Assembly: GCF_003123725.1 (NCBI RefSeq)
Contig: NZ_QETA01000001.1
Span: forward strand, 310,001-374,000
Length of the DNA stretch: 64,000 nt
Direction of reading: 5' to 3'
DNA from: Corticimicrobacter populi
GTDB taxonomy: Bacteria > Pseudomonadota > Gammaproteobacteria > Burkholderiales > Burkholderiaceae_B
The position numbers and the translations under genes were made by a program. The notes under the pieces were generated by a model, which did no database searches, had not been told where the DNA came from, and worked only from the letters and a program-made list of their open reading frames with translations. Below, in pieces: positions 49,802-58,957 of this stretch (its first letter is position 1; each line of letters opens with the position of its first letter).

Positions 49802-50881
49802 ATGACATATAAACCATTCCAGATCGGCGTGCGGCCCGATTGGCTCATCAGCGACGAAACGACCCACGATGTCTCGCTGCGTGAAGTGCTGGCGCTGCTG
49901 GCCGCCATCGATGCCACCGGCAACATTGCGGGAGCGGGTCGTGAGTGCGGGCTTTCCTATCGTCATGCCTGGGGCATCCTGAGGAAATTCGAGGCACATT
50001 TCGGTGTGCCATTGATGATTACCCGGCGTCGCCAGGGCACTCAACTGTCGCCTTTTGCGCAACGCCTGGTGTGGGCCAACCGTCGTATCGAGGCCCGCCT
50101 GATGCCCATGCTGGAAAGCATGGCGTCTGAATTGCAGGAGGAACTGGAACGTTTGCTGTCGCAGAATGCCGAGCACGTGCGCTTGCATGCCAGCCATGGT
50201 TTTGCCGTCGAGGCACTGTTGCGTCATATGCAGGGCCGTACTCCCGGGCTTGAGTTGCGCTATCGCACCGCCATCGAGGCGCTGGCCTCGCTGGAGCGCC
50301 ACGAATGCGATCTGGCGGGCTTTCAGGTGCCGCTGGGAGATTTTCAGGCCCCCATTCTGCGTCGCTATTCCCCCTGGCTTGATGCTGGTGCCTATCGCCT
50401 GATTCATCTGGCGGTGCGCAGTACGGGCCTGTTCGTCGAGGCCGGCAATCCCAAGGCCATACAGGGCATGGCGGATCTGGCGCGCAACGATGTGCGCTTC
50501 GTCAATCGACAGATCGGCTCCAGCACTCGCTATCTGGTCGGGCTGATGCTGGAGCGGCTGGGCATCTCGATTGCCCAGGTGCAGGGCTATGAGACGAGCG
50601 AATTCACTCACATGGCGATTGCTGCGCACATCGCTAGCGGCATGGCCGACACAGGCATCGGCGTAGAAACTGCCGCACGTCGTTTCGGGCTGGATTTCAT
50701 CCCGATGGTGCAGGAACGCTACTTTTTCGCAGTGCATTGCGACACATTGGAGACACCAGCGGTCCAGAGTTTGTTGCAGATCATGCGTAGCGACAATTAT
50801 CGGGAGGAAGTACGCCAGCAGGTGGGCTACGATGCCACCGAAACCGGTATGATCCAGACATTGCAGGAGGCTTTTGAATGA
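49802..50881 (+). CDS. ModE-type HTH regulator with PBP-like domain (probable fds regulator)
   Basis: A 360-residue DNA-binding protein. The N-terminal helix-turn-helix (about residues 20-90, with [20 protein letters not shown] and [12 protein letters not shown]) is ModE/LysR-like. The C-terminal 220 residues form a periplasmic-binding-protein-like effector domain ([22 protein letters not shown]) like that of PBP-type molybdate- or formate-related regulators. It is divergent from fdsG and its stop overlaps the start of moaA, so it probably controls formate dehydrogenase together with cofactor supply. The effector is unknown. Confidence 0.85.
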   Translation: MTYKPFQIGVRPDWLISDETTHDVSLREVLALLAAIDATGNIAGAGRECGLSYRHAWGILRKFEAHFGVPLMITRRRQGTQLSPFAQRLVWANRRIEARLMPMLESMASELQEELERLLSQNAEHVRLHASHGFAVEALLRHMQGRTPGLELRYRTAIEALASLERHECDLAGFQVPLGDFQAPILRRYSPWLDAGAYRLIHLAVRSTGLFVEAGNPKAIQGMADLARNDVRFVNRQIGSSTRYLVGLMLERLGISIAQVQGYETSEFTHMAIAAHIASGMADTGIGVETAARRFGLDFIPMVQERYFFAVHCDTLETPAVQSLLQIMRSDNYREEVRQQVGYDATETGMIQTLQEAFE

Positions 50882-52011
50882 GCAGGGTTGTGATCCCCGT
50901 CAAGGATATGCGTGTGCCGAGCCGGCAGTCGTCCGGTCCGGCCGGCTGGTTGCCGGGGGTCGAGGTGGTGCCGGGGGCCGGTGCTGCCGCCGTATGGCGA
51001 GATCTGCGTGGCCGGCCGCTGCGCGACCTGCGCATTTCCGTGACCGACCGCTGCAATTTCCGTTGCACCTATTGCATGCCGCGCGATGTCTTCGGTGTGG
51101 ACTATCCCTTCATGGCGCATTCGGACATGTTGTCATTCGAGGAGATGGCACGCCTGGCAGCACTGTTTGTGGCGCATGGCGTCGAAAAAATCCGCATCAC
51201 GGGTGGCGAGCCCCTGATGCGCCGTCATGTGGAAAACCTGATTGCCTTGCTGGCACCATTGCGTACGCCCGATGGCCGTCCGGTGGACCTGACGCTGACC
51301 ACCAACGGCAGCATGCTGGTCAACAAGGCGCAGTTGCTCAAGGACGCAGGCCTGCAGCGTATCAGTGTCAGTCTGGACGCACTCGACGATGCCCGCTTTG
51401 CGCAGATGAGCGATGCCGGTACACCGGTGCGCAAGGTGCTGGATGGCATCGAGGCAGCGGCTCGCGCCGGACTGGACCCGATCAAGATCAATATGGTGGT
51501 GCGGCGAGGGCGCAACGATGACCAGATCCTGCCCATGGCCCGTTATTTCCGGGGCAGTGGCCACATTCTCCGTTTCATCGAGTTCATGGATGTGGGGGCC
51601 ACCAACGGCTGGATCATGGATGAAGTGGTTCCCGGTCAGGAACTGGTAGACATGATCTGCGCCGAGCATCCGCTGGAGCCTGTGGCCGCCAACCACTATG
51701 GCGAGGTGGCCGAGCGCTGGCGCTATGTCGATGGCGCAGGCGAAATCGGCGTGATCACCAGCGTGAGCCATGCCTTTTGCGGCTCCTGTACGCGCATGCG
51801 CCTGTCGCCCGAGGGCAAACTGTACCTGTGCCTGTTCGCGGACCAGGGCTTTGACATCCGCGAGCCATTGCGCGCCGGCGTCAGCGATGCCGAACTGGCA
51901 GACATGCTGGCAGGGGTGTGGGGCGGGCGCCTGGACAATTATTCCGAGCGGCGCGGCCAGGAAGGTATGGCCGAGCGCAAGCGAATCGAGATGAGCTATA
52001 TCGGCGGCTGA
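50878..52011 (+). CDS. moaA: GTP 3',8-cyclase MoaA
   Basis: A 377-residue radical-SAM enzyme that starts molybdenum-cofactor synthesis from GTP. The radical-SAM cluster ligands are Cys59, Cys63 and Cys66 ([10 protein letters not shown]). The second cluster includes the Cys residues in [18 protein letters not shown], and the C-terminus ends in the catalytic GG. The N-terminal 40 residues extend beyond the usual family start. Its ATG overlaps the regulator stop. Coupling to a formate dehydrogenase regulator fits the need for cofactor. Confidence 0.95.
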   Translation: MSRVVIPVKDMRVPSRQSSGPAGWLPGVEVVPGAGAAAVWRDLRGRPLRDLRISVTDRCNFRCTYCMPRDVFGVDYPFMAHSDMLSFEEMARLAALFVAHGVEKIRITGGEPLMRRHVENLIALLAPLRTPDGRPVDLTLTTNGSMLVNKAQLLKDAGLQRISVSLDALDDARFAQMSDAGTPVRKVLDGIEAAARAGLDPIKINMVVRRGRNDDQILPMARYFRGSGHILRFIEFMDVGATNGWIMDEVVPGQELVDMICAEHPLEPVAANHYGEVAERWRYVDGAGEIGVITSVSHAFCGSCTRMRLSPEGKLYLCLFADQGFDIREPLRAGVSDAELADMLAGVWGGRLDNYSERRGQEGMAERKRIEMSYIGG

Positions 52012-52913
52012 GGTTCTGTATTGCCGCCTGCCAGCGACTGCCGCTTGCTGATCTCCCTATCCTTGCCGGGCGGCAGGCCGAAAAGCCGCCTGTATTCTCG
52101 TGTGAATTGCTGCACGCTCTCATAGCCCACGGCAAATGCGGCGCTGCTCGCTGATCGATCTGCAGCTGTCATGAGTCGCCGCGCTTCTATCAGGCGCAAC
52201 TGTTTCTGGAATTGAAGTGGCGACAGCGAAGTCGCAGCACGGAAATACTGATAAAAAGAGGACGGGCTCATACCCGCCGCACGCGCCAGTCGTTCGACAG
52301 GCAGGGGCTGGGCAAACTCGGTACGCAAAAGGGCGACGGCATCTGCGATGCGCTGGGTATGATTGCCTGGTTGACAGAGTTGACGAATGGCTTTGCCATG
52401 CTTGCCAGTCAGCAGCCAGTAATGTATCTCGCGCAGCAATGGCCTGCCCAGTACAGGCAGCGCCTCAGTGCGCTCCGTCAGTCGCATCAGGCGCAAGGCG
52501 GTGTCTGCAACATCGGCGTCGGTGGGCTCGACTCGTACTCTTGCGCTGTGGTTTGTCTGGCGAGGTTGTATTTCTGCGCCCAACTCTGAAATCAATGCCA
52601 GATCCAGCTCGAGGACTAACGAGAAGTATGGCTCTGTAGCGCTGGCACGGGTGATCTGGCTGACTGTGGGAACGTTTGCCGCAATGAGCAGTGAGTCTCC
52701 CGCAGTGAATGAAAATCTTTCAGTGCCCAGGGAGACTTGCTTGCTGCCTTGCAAGACAAGGCAAACCAACGGCCTGGAAATTGCATACTCCAAGCCACTG
52801 GGCTGGACGGCGCGAACTACAGCCAGACCAGGAATGGAGGTCTGGGCCACGTTGCCAGTATCGGCTTGCGCCATGAAAAATCGGCTGGATGCCTGTAATA
52901 ACGATTCTTTCAT
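51996..52913 (-). CDS. AraC family transcriptional regulator
   Basis: A 305-residue regulator. The N-terminal AraC_N cupin-like domain includes [18 protein letters not shown], and the C-terminal double helix-turn-helix covers about 190-295 ([54 protein letters not shown]). It resembles YqhC-type regulators of aldehyde or quinone reductases. It is divergent from an SDR gene, with a 21-bp tandem repeat between them. Its end overlaps the convergent moaA by 16 nt. Confidence 0.9.
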   Translation of the reverse strand: MKESLLQASSRFFMAQADTGNVAQTSIPGLAVVRAVQPSGLEYAISRPLVCLVLQGSKQVSLGTERFSFTAGDSLLIAANVPTVSQITRASATEPYFSLVLELDLALISELGAEIQPRQTNHSARVRVEPTDADVADTALRLMRLTERTEALPVLGRPLLREIHYWLLTGKHGKAIRQLCQPGNHTQRIADAVALLRTEFAQPLPVERLARAAGMSPSSFYQYFRAATSLSPLQFQKQLRLIEARRLMTAADRSASSAAFAVGYESVQQFTREYRRLFGLPPGKDREISKRQSLAGGNTEPQPPI

Positions 52914-52954
52914 GAGGGCATGATAGCGGGCCGACGTGACTCAGTGGCAGTCTA

Positions 52955-52996
52955 TATGGAGGATCAGGACAAAAGTATAGAGGTTCGGGCAAAAGC
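52955..52996. promoter_or_regulatory. 21-bp-spaced tandem repeat between AraC regulator and SDR gene
   Basis: Positions 52955-52973 and 52976-52994 (TAT.GAGG.TC.GG..AAA) agree in 14 of 19 positions at an exact 21-bp offset, about two helical turns. This is the usual arrangement of paired AraC-family half-sites on one DNA face. It lies about 63 nt upstream of the SDR start. Confidence 0.55.
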
Positions 52997-53058
52997 CTGG
53001 TCGTGTCTTGCGCTCAGAATGGTGACCTGTTTCCATACCGACTAAGGAGTTGTTTGCC

Positions 53059-53814
53059 ATGACGACGATTTCTCTCATCACAGGGGCCAGCCGTGGCCTT
53101 GGACGCAACACAGCATTGGCCATCGCCCGCAAGGGTGGGGACGTGATCGTGACGTATCAAAGTCGACAGGCCGAGGCTGAGGCCGTCGTGGCCGAGATCG
53201 AGCAGCTTGGTCGCAAGGGCGTGGCATTGCAGTTGGATGTCGGCAATGTGTCCAGCTTTCCGGCTTTTGTCGAACAACTGAAAATCGCAATGCGCCGGAC
53301 CTGGCAACATGAGCATATCGACCATCTGGTCAACAATGCCGGTCATGGCGAGGTGGCGACGGTTGCCGAGATGAGCGAGGGCGCGTTCGACAGGTTGGTC
53401 AACGTGCATTTCAAGGGCGTATTCTTTCTCACCCAGGCACTGCTGCCTCTTCTCAAGGATGGCGGCCGTATTGTCAACCTGTCCAGTGGCCTGACGCGTG
53501 TTTCTGCAGAAGGATGGGCGGCGTATGCAGCCGTCAAGGGGGCCGTAGAGGTGTTGACGGTCTATATGGCCAAAGAGTTTGGCCCGCGCAAAATCTCAGT
53601 CAATAGTGTGGCACCGGGTGCAATTGAAACCGATTTTCTGGGCGGTGCTGTACGTGATACGCCTGAATTCAATACATTCTTTGCCAGCATGACTGCATTG
53701 GGGCGCGTAGGAGTGGCTGATGATATCGGTCCGATGATCGCCAGTCTGCTGTCAGCAGACAACCGCTGGGTCAATGCGCAGCGCATCGAAGTCTCGGGTG
53801 GTCAGGGGATTTGA
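53059..53814 (+). CDS. Short-chain dehydrogenase/reductase
   Basis: A 251-residue SDR enzyme. The cofactor motif is TGASRGLG (residues 8-15) followed by NNAG, and the catalytic residues are Ser142 or Ser143, Tyr156 and Lys160 (YAAVK). It is probably NADP(H)-dependent and reduces an unidentified carbonyl. AAGGAG precedes the ATG at 53059. The adjacent divergent AraC regulator and its putative repeat site suggest aldehyde- or substrate-responsive control. Confidence 0.93.
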   Translation: MTTISLITGASRGLGRNTALAIARKGGDVIVTYQSRQAEAEAVVAEIEQLGRKGVALQLDVGNVSSFPAFVEQLKIAMRRTWQHEHIDHLVNNAGHGEVATVAEMSEGAFDRLVNVHFKGVFFLTQALLPLLKDGGRIVNLSSGLTRVSAEGWAAYAAVKGAVEVLTVYMAKEFGPRKISVNSVAPGAIETDFLGGAVRDTPEFNTFFASMTALGRVGVADDIGPMIASLLSADNRWVNAQRIEVSGGQGI

Positions 53815-53870
53815 TGTGTGCAGGCGACTGCCTTGCGCCTATCGCTATGATTCGGCAGCCGGTTGGTGCT

Positions 53871-53907
53871 AAAAAAAACCGGCTCCGACTGATGCTGTCG
53901 GTGCCGG
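53871..53907 (-). terminator. Rho-independent terminator of the YgdI-like gene
   Basis: On the minus strand an 11-bp stem with one mismatch (53907-53897 with 53889-53879) and a 7-nt loop is followed by eight T (the A run at 53871-53878). It lies 46 nt beyond the stop of the lipoprotein gene. Confidence 0.75.
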
Positions 53908-53952
53908 CGAACTCTGCTTTGCTGTCTGTATGCTGCTGTGCCTGTAACAGGC

Positions 53953-54177
53953 CTACTTGATTTCCTCGATGGACTTCACGTCCGACTTGTTGACCTGTAC
54001 CTCACGACCATCGCGTTCGTAGGTAATGAAATCCTTGTCATCATTGACTTCGGGCCGGTCCGCCGTGGTCACGGTCTGTCCGTCGCGGGTCGTGATCTGC
54101 GACGGTGACGAGCAGGCTGCCAATGCCACCAGGGCCAGGGCTGCGGTGCCGATGCGTCCAGCGTACGTGAGTTTCAT
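53953..54177 (-). CDS. YgdI/YgdR family small lipoprotein
   Basis: A 74-residue outer-membrane lipoprotein. A signal peptide runs to the lipobox LAAC, with the lipidated cysteine at 22. The mature part has the DUF903 pattern: ITTRDGQTVTTADRPEVNDDKDFITYERDGREVQVNKSDVKSIEEI. Its function is unknown. It is monocistronic, with a terminator downstream. Confidence 0.92.
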   Translation of the reverse strand: MKLTYAGRIGTAALALVALAACSSPSQITTRDGQTVTTADRPEVNDDKDFITYERDGREVQVNKSDVKSIEEIK

Positions 54178-54336
54178 GGTTGCTCCTCGTTCGGTTGAGA
54201 CGTGTCTACCTTAGCAAGCGGGAGCGGACAGGGGATGAAGGGATGTAACGGGAGATGCGGAATCGTTTGGGAGGAGCGCTCAGGAAGAGTCGTGTTACAA
54301 ATTTGAGGCGCGATTTTTTGCCGTCGGGTTGCTACG

Positions 54337-54699
54337 TCATTGGCCCGTATCTTCAACCCATCGTCCACAATCCAGCAGCAGCGTACCGGGTGTCGGCCGG
54401 ACGGCCTCTCCTGACAGCTCCAGTTCCGTCCAGATAGAACGGTCCTCGCTTTCATGGTCTTCCAGAATCCGGTACTCGGAAGAGGGTGTTCGAGTACGCG
54501 TCTCCGGTAGTACCGTAATGCGGGCCTTGGCATGGATGCCATGCTGTTCGCAGAGCTGCAGGCAGGCGATGGCATCGTCCAGACCCAGCTTGGCGGCTAG
54601 GCCGGACGGGTTGCCCGATTTCAGTGCATGTATGGTGGCCTGGCGCTGTTGTTGCAGCAAAGCCAATACAAGTCCAAAGCGGTCTGTGGCGTCGGGCAT
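54337..54699 (-). CDS. Hypothetical protein, last of a minus-strand three-gene set
   Basis: A 120-residue soluble protein I cannot place in a family. The N-terminal half is helical (FGLVLALLQQQRQATIHALKSG, LGLDDAIACLQLCEQHG); the C-terminal half looks like beta strands (RITVLPETRTRTPSSEYRIL, SIWTELELSG). It lies 24 nt after the paralogue at 54724-55530 and is on the same strand, so it is probably co-transcribed. There is no signal peptide and no clear ribosome site. Confidence 0.7.
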   Translation of the reverse strand: MPDATDRFGLVLALLQQQRQATIHALKSGNPSGLAAKLGLDDAIACLQLCEQHGIHAKARITVLPETRTRTPSSEYRILEDHESEDRSIWTELELSGEAVRPTPGTLLLDCGRWVEDTGQ

Positions 54700-54723
54700 A
54701 TCAGGAAGTCTGGGTGTGAGCGT

Positions 54724-55530
54724 TTACAGGTGGCGGTGGTGCCATTGCATCGGCGTGTCGGTCAGTTCGCTGACCAGGATGGTCAGTGCCGGGAGCCAGT
54801 CTGGGGAAACCGACCCCAGTCGTATCAGGCGATAGCCCAGGCCGAATGAGTATTGCCAGTCGAGATCGAGAATTCTGTATTCCTGCAGGCTTTCAGGGCT
54901 GTGCCACAACATGCCGGGATCTTCCCATGCGGCCCCGATCAGTTCTATGTGGCTCTCGTAAGACCCATAATCCTGGATGGGAGCGTCGTAGCCTGGCAAG
55001 CGGGGTTCGGCCAGATTTTCACCGACAGGAATCAAGGGCTGGCGCTGGTATTCAAGCAATTCCAGTGTAGGGTCAAGATGGTCAGGCCTGTAATGGCGTG
55101 GCGCGCTGACTGCTTCTGCTGCAGCCAGATATACCTCGGTGGCCGGGCCCAGATGGTAGATAGGACTGGCGTGGTCCGCACCGTGTGGCATGTAGTCACT
55201 GGGTTGCAGGTCGATGCCGTGTGGACGCAAGGCTTCGGCCAGCAGTTCGCCGGTCGGTTGTGCCGGGAGTACCATCCCGGCGGGTAGCATGTTGGCTGCC
55301 TGCATCCGTTGCAGTAGATCTTTGATCGAGCGTTCACCAACGGCGACCTCGCTATCAAGCAACAGTTGCCTGTAGAGCCTGAACAGCGTGGTATAGGGGA
55401 TCGTGTCCGTCTCGACCAGCGAGCTGGGTACGATGTAGCCTTCGTGCAGCAACCGTTTTTCAAGTGCGCGCCAGTCGGGTGGTGGCTGGTGTGGCTGGCG
55501 GGGATAGATGAAGTAGTCGTGTTCTGACAT
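54724..55530 (-). CDS. Hypothetical protein, tandem paralogue A
   Basis: A 268-residue protein of unknown family, starting MSEHDYFIYPRQPHQPPPDW. It is a tandem duplicate of the gene at 55549-56355. The first 130 residues are almost identical between the two, while the last half differs at many positions, although the final PMQWHH is kept. The sequence is soluble, with several Trp, Tyr and Pro residues and an acidic centre. No catalytic motif was recognised. The pair is separated by 18 nt. Confidence 0.8.
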   Translation of the reverse strand: MSEHDYFIYPRQPHQPPPDWRALEKRLLHEGYIVPSSLVETDTIPYTTLFRLYRQLLLDSEVAVGERSIKDLLQRMQAANMLPAGMVLPAQPTGELLAEALRPHGIDLQPSDYMPHGADHASPIYHLGPATEVYLAAAEAVSAPRHYRPDHLDPTLELLEYQRQPLIPVGENLAEPRLPGYDAPIQDYGSYESHIELIGAAWEDPGMLWHSPESLQEYRILDLDWQYSFGLGYRLIRLGSVSPDWLPALTILVSELTDTPMQWHHRHL

Positions 55531-55548
55531 GGGTGGTATGCCAGGATG

Positions 55549-56355
55549 CTACAGGTGACAGTGATGCCATTGCATGGGCACGCCTGTTACTTCACTGACC
55601 AGGGCGGTCAGTTCTGGCAGGAGATCAGAGGAGATCGACGATAGCCGCACCATGCGATAGCCCAAACCGAACGTATGTTCCCAGTCCAGATCGAGAATTC
55701 GATAGTCCTGTCCATTTTCCGGGCTGCGCCACAGCAGGGCAGGATCTTCCCAGGCCGCCTGGATCAGGTCGATGTGGTTTTCAAACGGTGCGTAATTCTG
55801 GATGGGTATCTCGTGGTCGGGAAGGCGAGGCTCTTCCAGATTTTCTCCTATGGGTACGTATGCTTTCCTATGGTATTCGAGCAGTTCCAGCATGGGCGTA
55901 TGGTGGCTAGGCCTGAAATATTCCGTGCCACTGGCTGTTTCTGCCGTCGCCAAGCGTGCTTCGGTGGCCGGGCCAAGATAGTAGATCGGACTGGCATGAT
56001 CCGCACCGTGTGGCATGTAGTCACCGGGTTGCAGGTCGATGCCGTGTGGACGCAAGACGTCGGCCAGCAGTTCACCTGTCGGTTGCGCAGGGAGTACCAT
56101 CCCGGCGGGCAGCATGTTGGCTGCCTGCATCCGTTGCAGTAGATCTTTGATCGAGCGTTCACCAACGGCGACCTCGCTATCAAGCAACAATTGCCTGTAG
56201 AGCTTGAACAGCGTGGTATAGGGGATCGTGTCCGTCTCGACCAGCGAGTTGGGTACGATGTAGCCTTCGTGTAGCAACCGTTTTTCAAGCGCGCGCCAGT
56301 CGGGTGGTGGCAGGTGTGGCTGGCGGGGATAGATGAAGTAGTCGTGTTCTGACAT
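55549..56355 (-). CDS. Hypothetical protein, tandem paralogue B
   Basis: A 268-residue protein with the same length and start as paralogue A. Both have the MLPAGMVLPAQPTGELLA and DYMPHGADHASPIY segments. The C-terminal half (for example LEYHRKAYVPIGENLEEPRLP) is clearly related but diverged. It is the first gene of the minus-strand set and is divergent from the plus-strand hypothetical operon. Copy number and divergence suggest adaptation, but no function is known. Confidence 0.8.
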   Translation of the reverse strand: MSEHDYFIYPRQPHLPPPDWRALEKRLLHEGYIVPNSLVETDTIPYTTLFKLYRQLLLDSEVAVGERSIKDLLQRMQAANMLPAGMVLPAQPTGELLADVLRPHGIDLQPGDYMPHGADHASPIYYLGPATEARLATAETASGTEYFRPSHHTPMLELLEYHRKAYVPIGENLEEPRLPDHEIPIQNYAPFENHIDLIQAAWEDPALLWRSPENGQDYRILDLDWEHTFGLGYRMVRLSSISSDLLPELTALVSEVTGVPMQWHHCHL

Positions 56356-56485
56356 GGGTGGCTGCCGGGCGGGCCGGCATGGTGATGTTGCGGTGTCGAT
56401 GCAGGAATTCTACTACGGCTGTTTGGCCTGAATACTGCACGGTTTGGCAGTCATTTTGGATTATTTAATGTGATTTGGGCGTGCT

Positions 56486-56803
56486 ATGGTTTATCTGATC
56501 GTGGTGGGAAAAAGTTCGTTGGCAAAGGATGCGCCCGATATCGTCGGCCAGATTGAATTTTCCGAACTGGCCGTACTCTCGAAGCTGATCAAGCGACGGG
56601 ATATGGCCTTTCTGCATGATGTGGCCTGCTTTTTTGAAGACAGGTCATTCTCCCTGCCGGTGCTGCAGGAGACCCAGGCGGATCTGTTTGCGATGTTGCC
56701 CGAAAATCTGGCTGCCGATGAGCGAGCCATGCTGCACAAGCTGCTCGCAGTCGTGGGCTATGCCTGCCACAGGCAATTGCCTATGTTCGGGGTGGCCAGC
56801 TAG
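56486..56803 (+). CDS. Hypothetical protein
   Basis: A 105-residue helical protein without a recognised family, starting MVYLIVVGKSSLAKDAPD. It contains FHDV-like and FFEDRSFSLPVLQETQADLF segments. It is the first plus-strand gene after the divergent region and is followed by 98 nt with an inverted repeat before the next gene. The local sequence is relatively AT-rich. Confidence 0.6.
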   Translation: MVYLIVVGKSSLAKDAPDIVGQIEFSELAVLSKLIKRRDMAFLHDVACFFEDRSFSLPVLQETQADLFAMLPENLAADERAMLHKLLAVVGYACHRQLPMFGVAS

Positions 56804-56853
56804 TCCGGAATGGATGGCTGGGTATGGTGTGTGATGGCTGATTGTTCAAAAAT

Positions 56854-56878
56854 AGCCAGGCGCAATGATCGCCTGGCT
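56854..56878. repeat. Perfect 9-bp inverted repeat
   Basis: AGCCAGGCG (56854-56862) and CGCCTGGCT (56870-56878) flank a 7-nt loop. On the minus strand a T run follows after one base, so it could be a terminator for antisense transcription; on the plus strand it is a hairpin 23 nt before the next start codon. Confidence 0.6.
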
Positions 56879-56901
56879 CGGATAGGTGTGGTAAGGGTGC
56901 G

Positions 56902-57732
56902 ATGACTGTGACTGGTTTCTGCTGTGTGGATATAAAGGGACGTAGTTTGTCTGTGGATGTGCCTGTTCCCGAGTTGGGTGGAAAAGGGGCAGTTTTCATA
57001 GAAAAAATTGAATTGTCTTCTGCCGAAATGAAGCGTTTGGGTAGCGAGGCAGGCAGGGTGCTGCATGTGTTCGGTGCATTGGTCAAAACGGGTGAAATTC
57101 ATCCGGATTTCGGTGAACTGAAGCGATTCGAGCTGGCGGTGGTAGAAAGCAAAGAGGGGCGTGTTGATTCTATCCTGCACCATCTGGCGCAGCATGATAC
57201 GGTCATGTACAAGCGGGATACAGACCGCACCGGTGAACGGTGCGCGGATATGTTAACCAGGCAGGAAATCAAATTTCTGCGCCGACCACCTCGCTGGAAA
57301 GTATCCGACGCGTCTGTGCCGGAGTGCCAGGGGGAACTGTTCCATTTTTGCAGGCAGATTTATATTCCTGAAAACAAAACGACTCGTCAGAATATGACCT
57401 GGGGATGTTCTTTGTTTTTATTTGTTTTTGTGAATCGCCAGGATGAGTTGCTTGTCCAGGTTTTTCAGCAGGATATGTCCGAGCAGACCGCAGAAGATCA
57501 TTACCGGCTGGAAGAGATGATGATGGACTTTGATCAGCATTATCAGGATTCAGGTCGTGTCGGAAAATTGATTGAAGAGGGCGATAAGTTTTTTCATGAA
57601 TATGTGCTGAATCATGAGCGTGTCAATGGATGGATGCTTGGCCTTCTTCTTGAAAATGCCAGAACGAAGGCCTTCAAGACGCTGGTTTTGAAAAAATGCG
57701 AAACGTGTGTGGGTCGGGATTTCCGGCCTTGA
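56902..57732 (+). CDS. Hypothetical protein
   Basis: A 276-residue protein I do not recognise. The first half is beta-rich (VTGFCCVDIKGRSLSVDVPVPELGGKGAVF). The middle is Cys/Arg-rich (LRRPPRWKVSDASVPECQGELFHFC), and then comes a hydrophobic strand (SLFLFVFVN) and acidic helices (AEDHYRLEEMMMDFDQHY). An AAGGG ribosome site precedes the ATG at 56902. The stretch 57360-57700 is noticeably AT-rich compared with the surroundings, which may point to transfer. It is the first gene of the tight plus-strand series. Confidence 0.75.
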   Translation: MTVTGFCCVDIKGRSLSVDVPVPELGGKGAVFIEKIELSSAEMKRLGSEAGRVLHVFGALVKTGEIHPDFGELKRFELAVVESKEGRVDSILHHLAQHDTVMYKRDTDRTGERCADMLTRQEIKFLRRPPRWKVSDASVPECQGELFHFCRQIYIPENKTTRQNMTWGCSLFLFVFVNRQDELLVQVFQQDMSEQTAEDHYRLEEMMMDFDQHYQDSGRVGKLIEEGDKFFHEYVLNHERVNGWMLGLLLENARTKAFKTLVLKKCETCVGRDFRP

Positions 57733-57759
57733 GCATGTGTGACCTTGAATTTTGCCTGA

Positions 57760-58248
57760 ATGATGATGAACTGCGACTTGGAATTTGATGCGAGAGAATT
57801 CACCCTGGGATTTGCCAGCGAAATGGATGCCTGGGAAGATGAATTCAGGGATGCATGGCAGGAAAACAATAAAAACTATATCCATGGTGCACCCGAAGAA
57901 ATCATGGCCAGGTATCGTGCTGCCGACGAGGCCATGCACGCTAAGTACCGTGCCCTGTATTGCGATATCTTTTATCGCTACTGCACCGACAGGGAGCGCA
58001 AGTATGGTGGCCCGCATGGTCCGAAAAGCGCCGGCATGCCGACCAAATACAACGGCATTGATGCCGATGCGCCTTGCCAGGTGGTGCAAAAAAACAAGAA
58101 CCGCATTGAAGTGACCTGGGATATCAGGAACACCATCCTGCCCAGGAAAACCCTGTTTGTCTTGGTCAGGCGTGATCAGCAATGGCGCATCGACAGCTAT
58201 AAATACCTGTCCGATGGCAATGAAAAATGGGATAACGGAATCCTCTGA
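57760..58248 (+). CDS. NTF2-fold immunity-like protein
   Basis: A 162-residue protein matching the NTF2-fold immunity pattern: FASEMDAWE at the start, IFYRYCTDR in the middle, then a Tyr-rich segment TKYNGIDADAPCQVVQ and a closing TLFVLVRRDQQWRIDSYKY. Such proteins protect against polymorphic toxins in other bacteria, but no toxin gene is adjacent. Three adjacent ATG codons occur at 57760, 57763 and 57766. The stop overlaps the next start (TGATG), so translation is coupled. Confidence 0.6.
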   Translation: MMMNCDLEFDAREFTLGFASEMDAWEDEFRDAWQENNKNYIHGAPEEIMARYRAADEAMHAKYRALYCDIFYRYCTDRERKYGGPHGPKSAGMPTKYNGIDADAPCQVVQKNKNRIEVTWDIRNTILPRKTLFVLVRRDQQWRIDSYKYLSDGNEKWDNGIL

Positions 58249-58643
58249 TGACGCAACATTCACACTGTCCCCTGTGTTCGGGGGAATTGCAAAAAATACA
58301 GGTCGCTCCCTGCTTCGACTGTGGCCATGCTCCAGGCGAGATCAAGGAGTTCAAGCGGGGCGAGCATACGTACAACGTTTGGGAGCTGTGGGGCCACGAA
58401 TTGGTCCTGTGTGATTTTTGCGATGCGGATTTTGATTCCTACCATAATGCGTATTGGGGTCTCCCGCCGCATGCACAGGCACATAACTTTCCCCTGAACC
58501 GGGTGCGCGAACTGGCGCGCCCCAGACTGGCCGAAGACCTGTATTGCGATACCTGCAAGCATCGACTGGCCTTCATCCTGTTGCGCCAGCATGCCCTGCA
58601 GCACAATCAGGCAGGCGATGGGGCGTATGGTTCAAAGCGATGA
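58248..58643 (+). CDS. Cys-rich hypothetical protein with zinc-ribbon-like pairs
   Basis: A 131-residue protein with four CxxC pairs: CPLC (residues 7-10), CFDC (22-25), CDFC (55-58) and CDTC (about 99-102). These probably form two zinc ribbons. Between them is a Tyr/Trp/His-rich part. Zinc binding is inferred from the spacing. Its start overlaps the stop of the NTF2-like gene and its stop overlaps the start of the next gene (ATGA). Confidence 0.7.
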   Translation: MTQHSHCPLCSGELQKIQVAPCFDCGHAPGEIKEFKRGEHTYNVWELWGHELVLCDFCDADFDSYHNAYWGLPPHAQAHNFPLNRVRELARPRLAEDLYCDTCKHRLAFILLRQHALQHNQAGDGAYGSKR

Positions 58644-58957
58644 AGACGCCTCTCTATACCGTCACCATCGATTTCGAGGACCATTCCAGAGCGATTTTCC
58701 AGACCCAGGCCAGGAGTGAGCGCGCAGCCCTGGATCGTGCCTTGCTGGAATCTGAGGCAATGGCGGAATACGACCGGGTGCTGACCGAGTCGATGATCGA
58801 CAACAACCGGCTCAGCCTGACGCACCTGGCGATGGGGTATCGGGGAACCTGGCTCTGGCATCCTGTGCGTGGTGCTCAAAACGGTTGGCAGTCGATTCTC
58901 GGCGGCATCATTGTGCAGACGTCCCAGGATGGTGCTGTCAGGAAACCGCATGCCTGA
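58640..58957 (+). CDS. Hypothetical protein
   Basis: A 105-residue soluble protein starting MKTPLYTVTIDFEDHSRAIF. It has mixed strand and helix, including LDRALLESEAMAEYDRVL, and no recognised motif. The ATG overlaps the upstream stop (ATGA), and its stop lies inside the next gene by 8 nt. The order and overlap show that it belongs to the same operon. Confidence 0.7.
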   Translation: MKTPLYTVTIDFEDHSRAIFQTQARSERAALDRALLESEAMAEYDRVLTESMIDNNRLSLTHLAMGYRGTWLWHPVRGAQNGWQSILGGIIVQTSQDGAVRKPHA

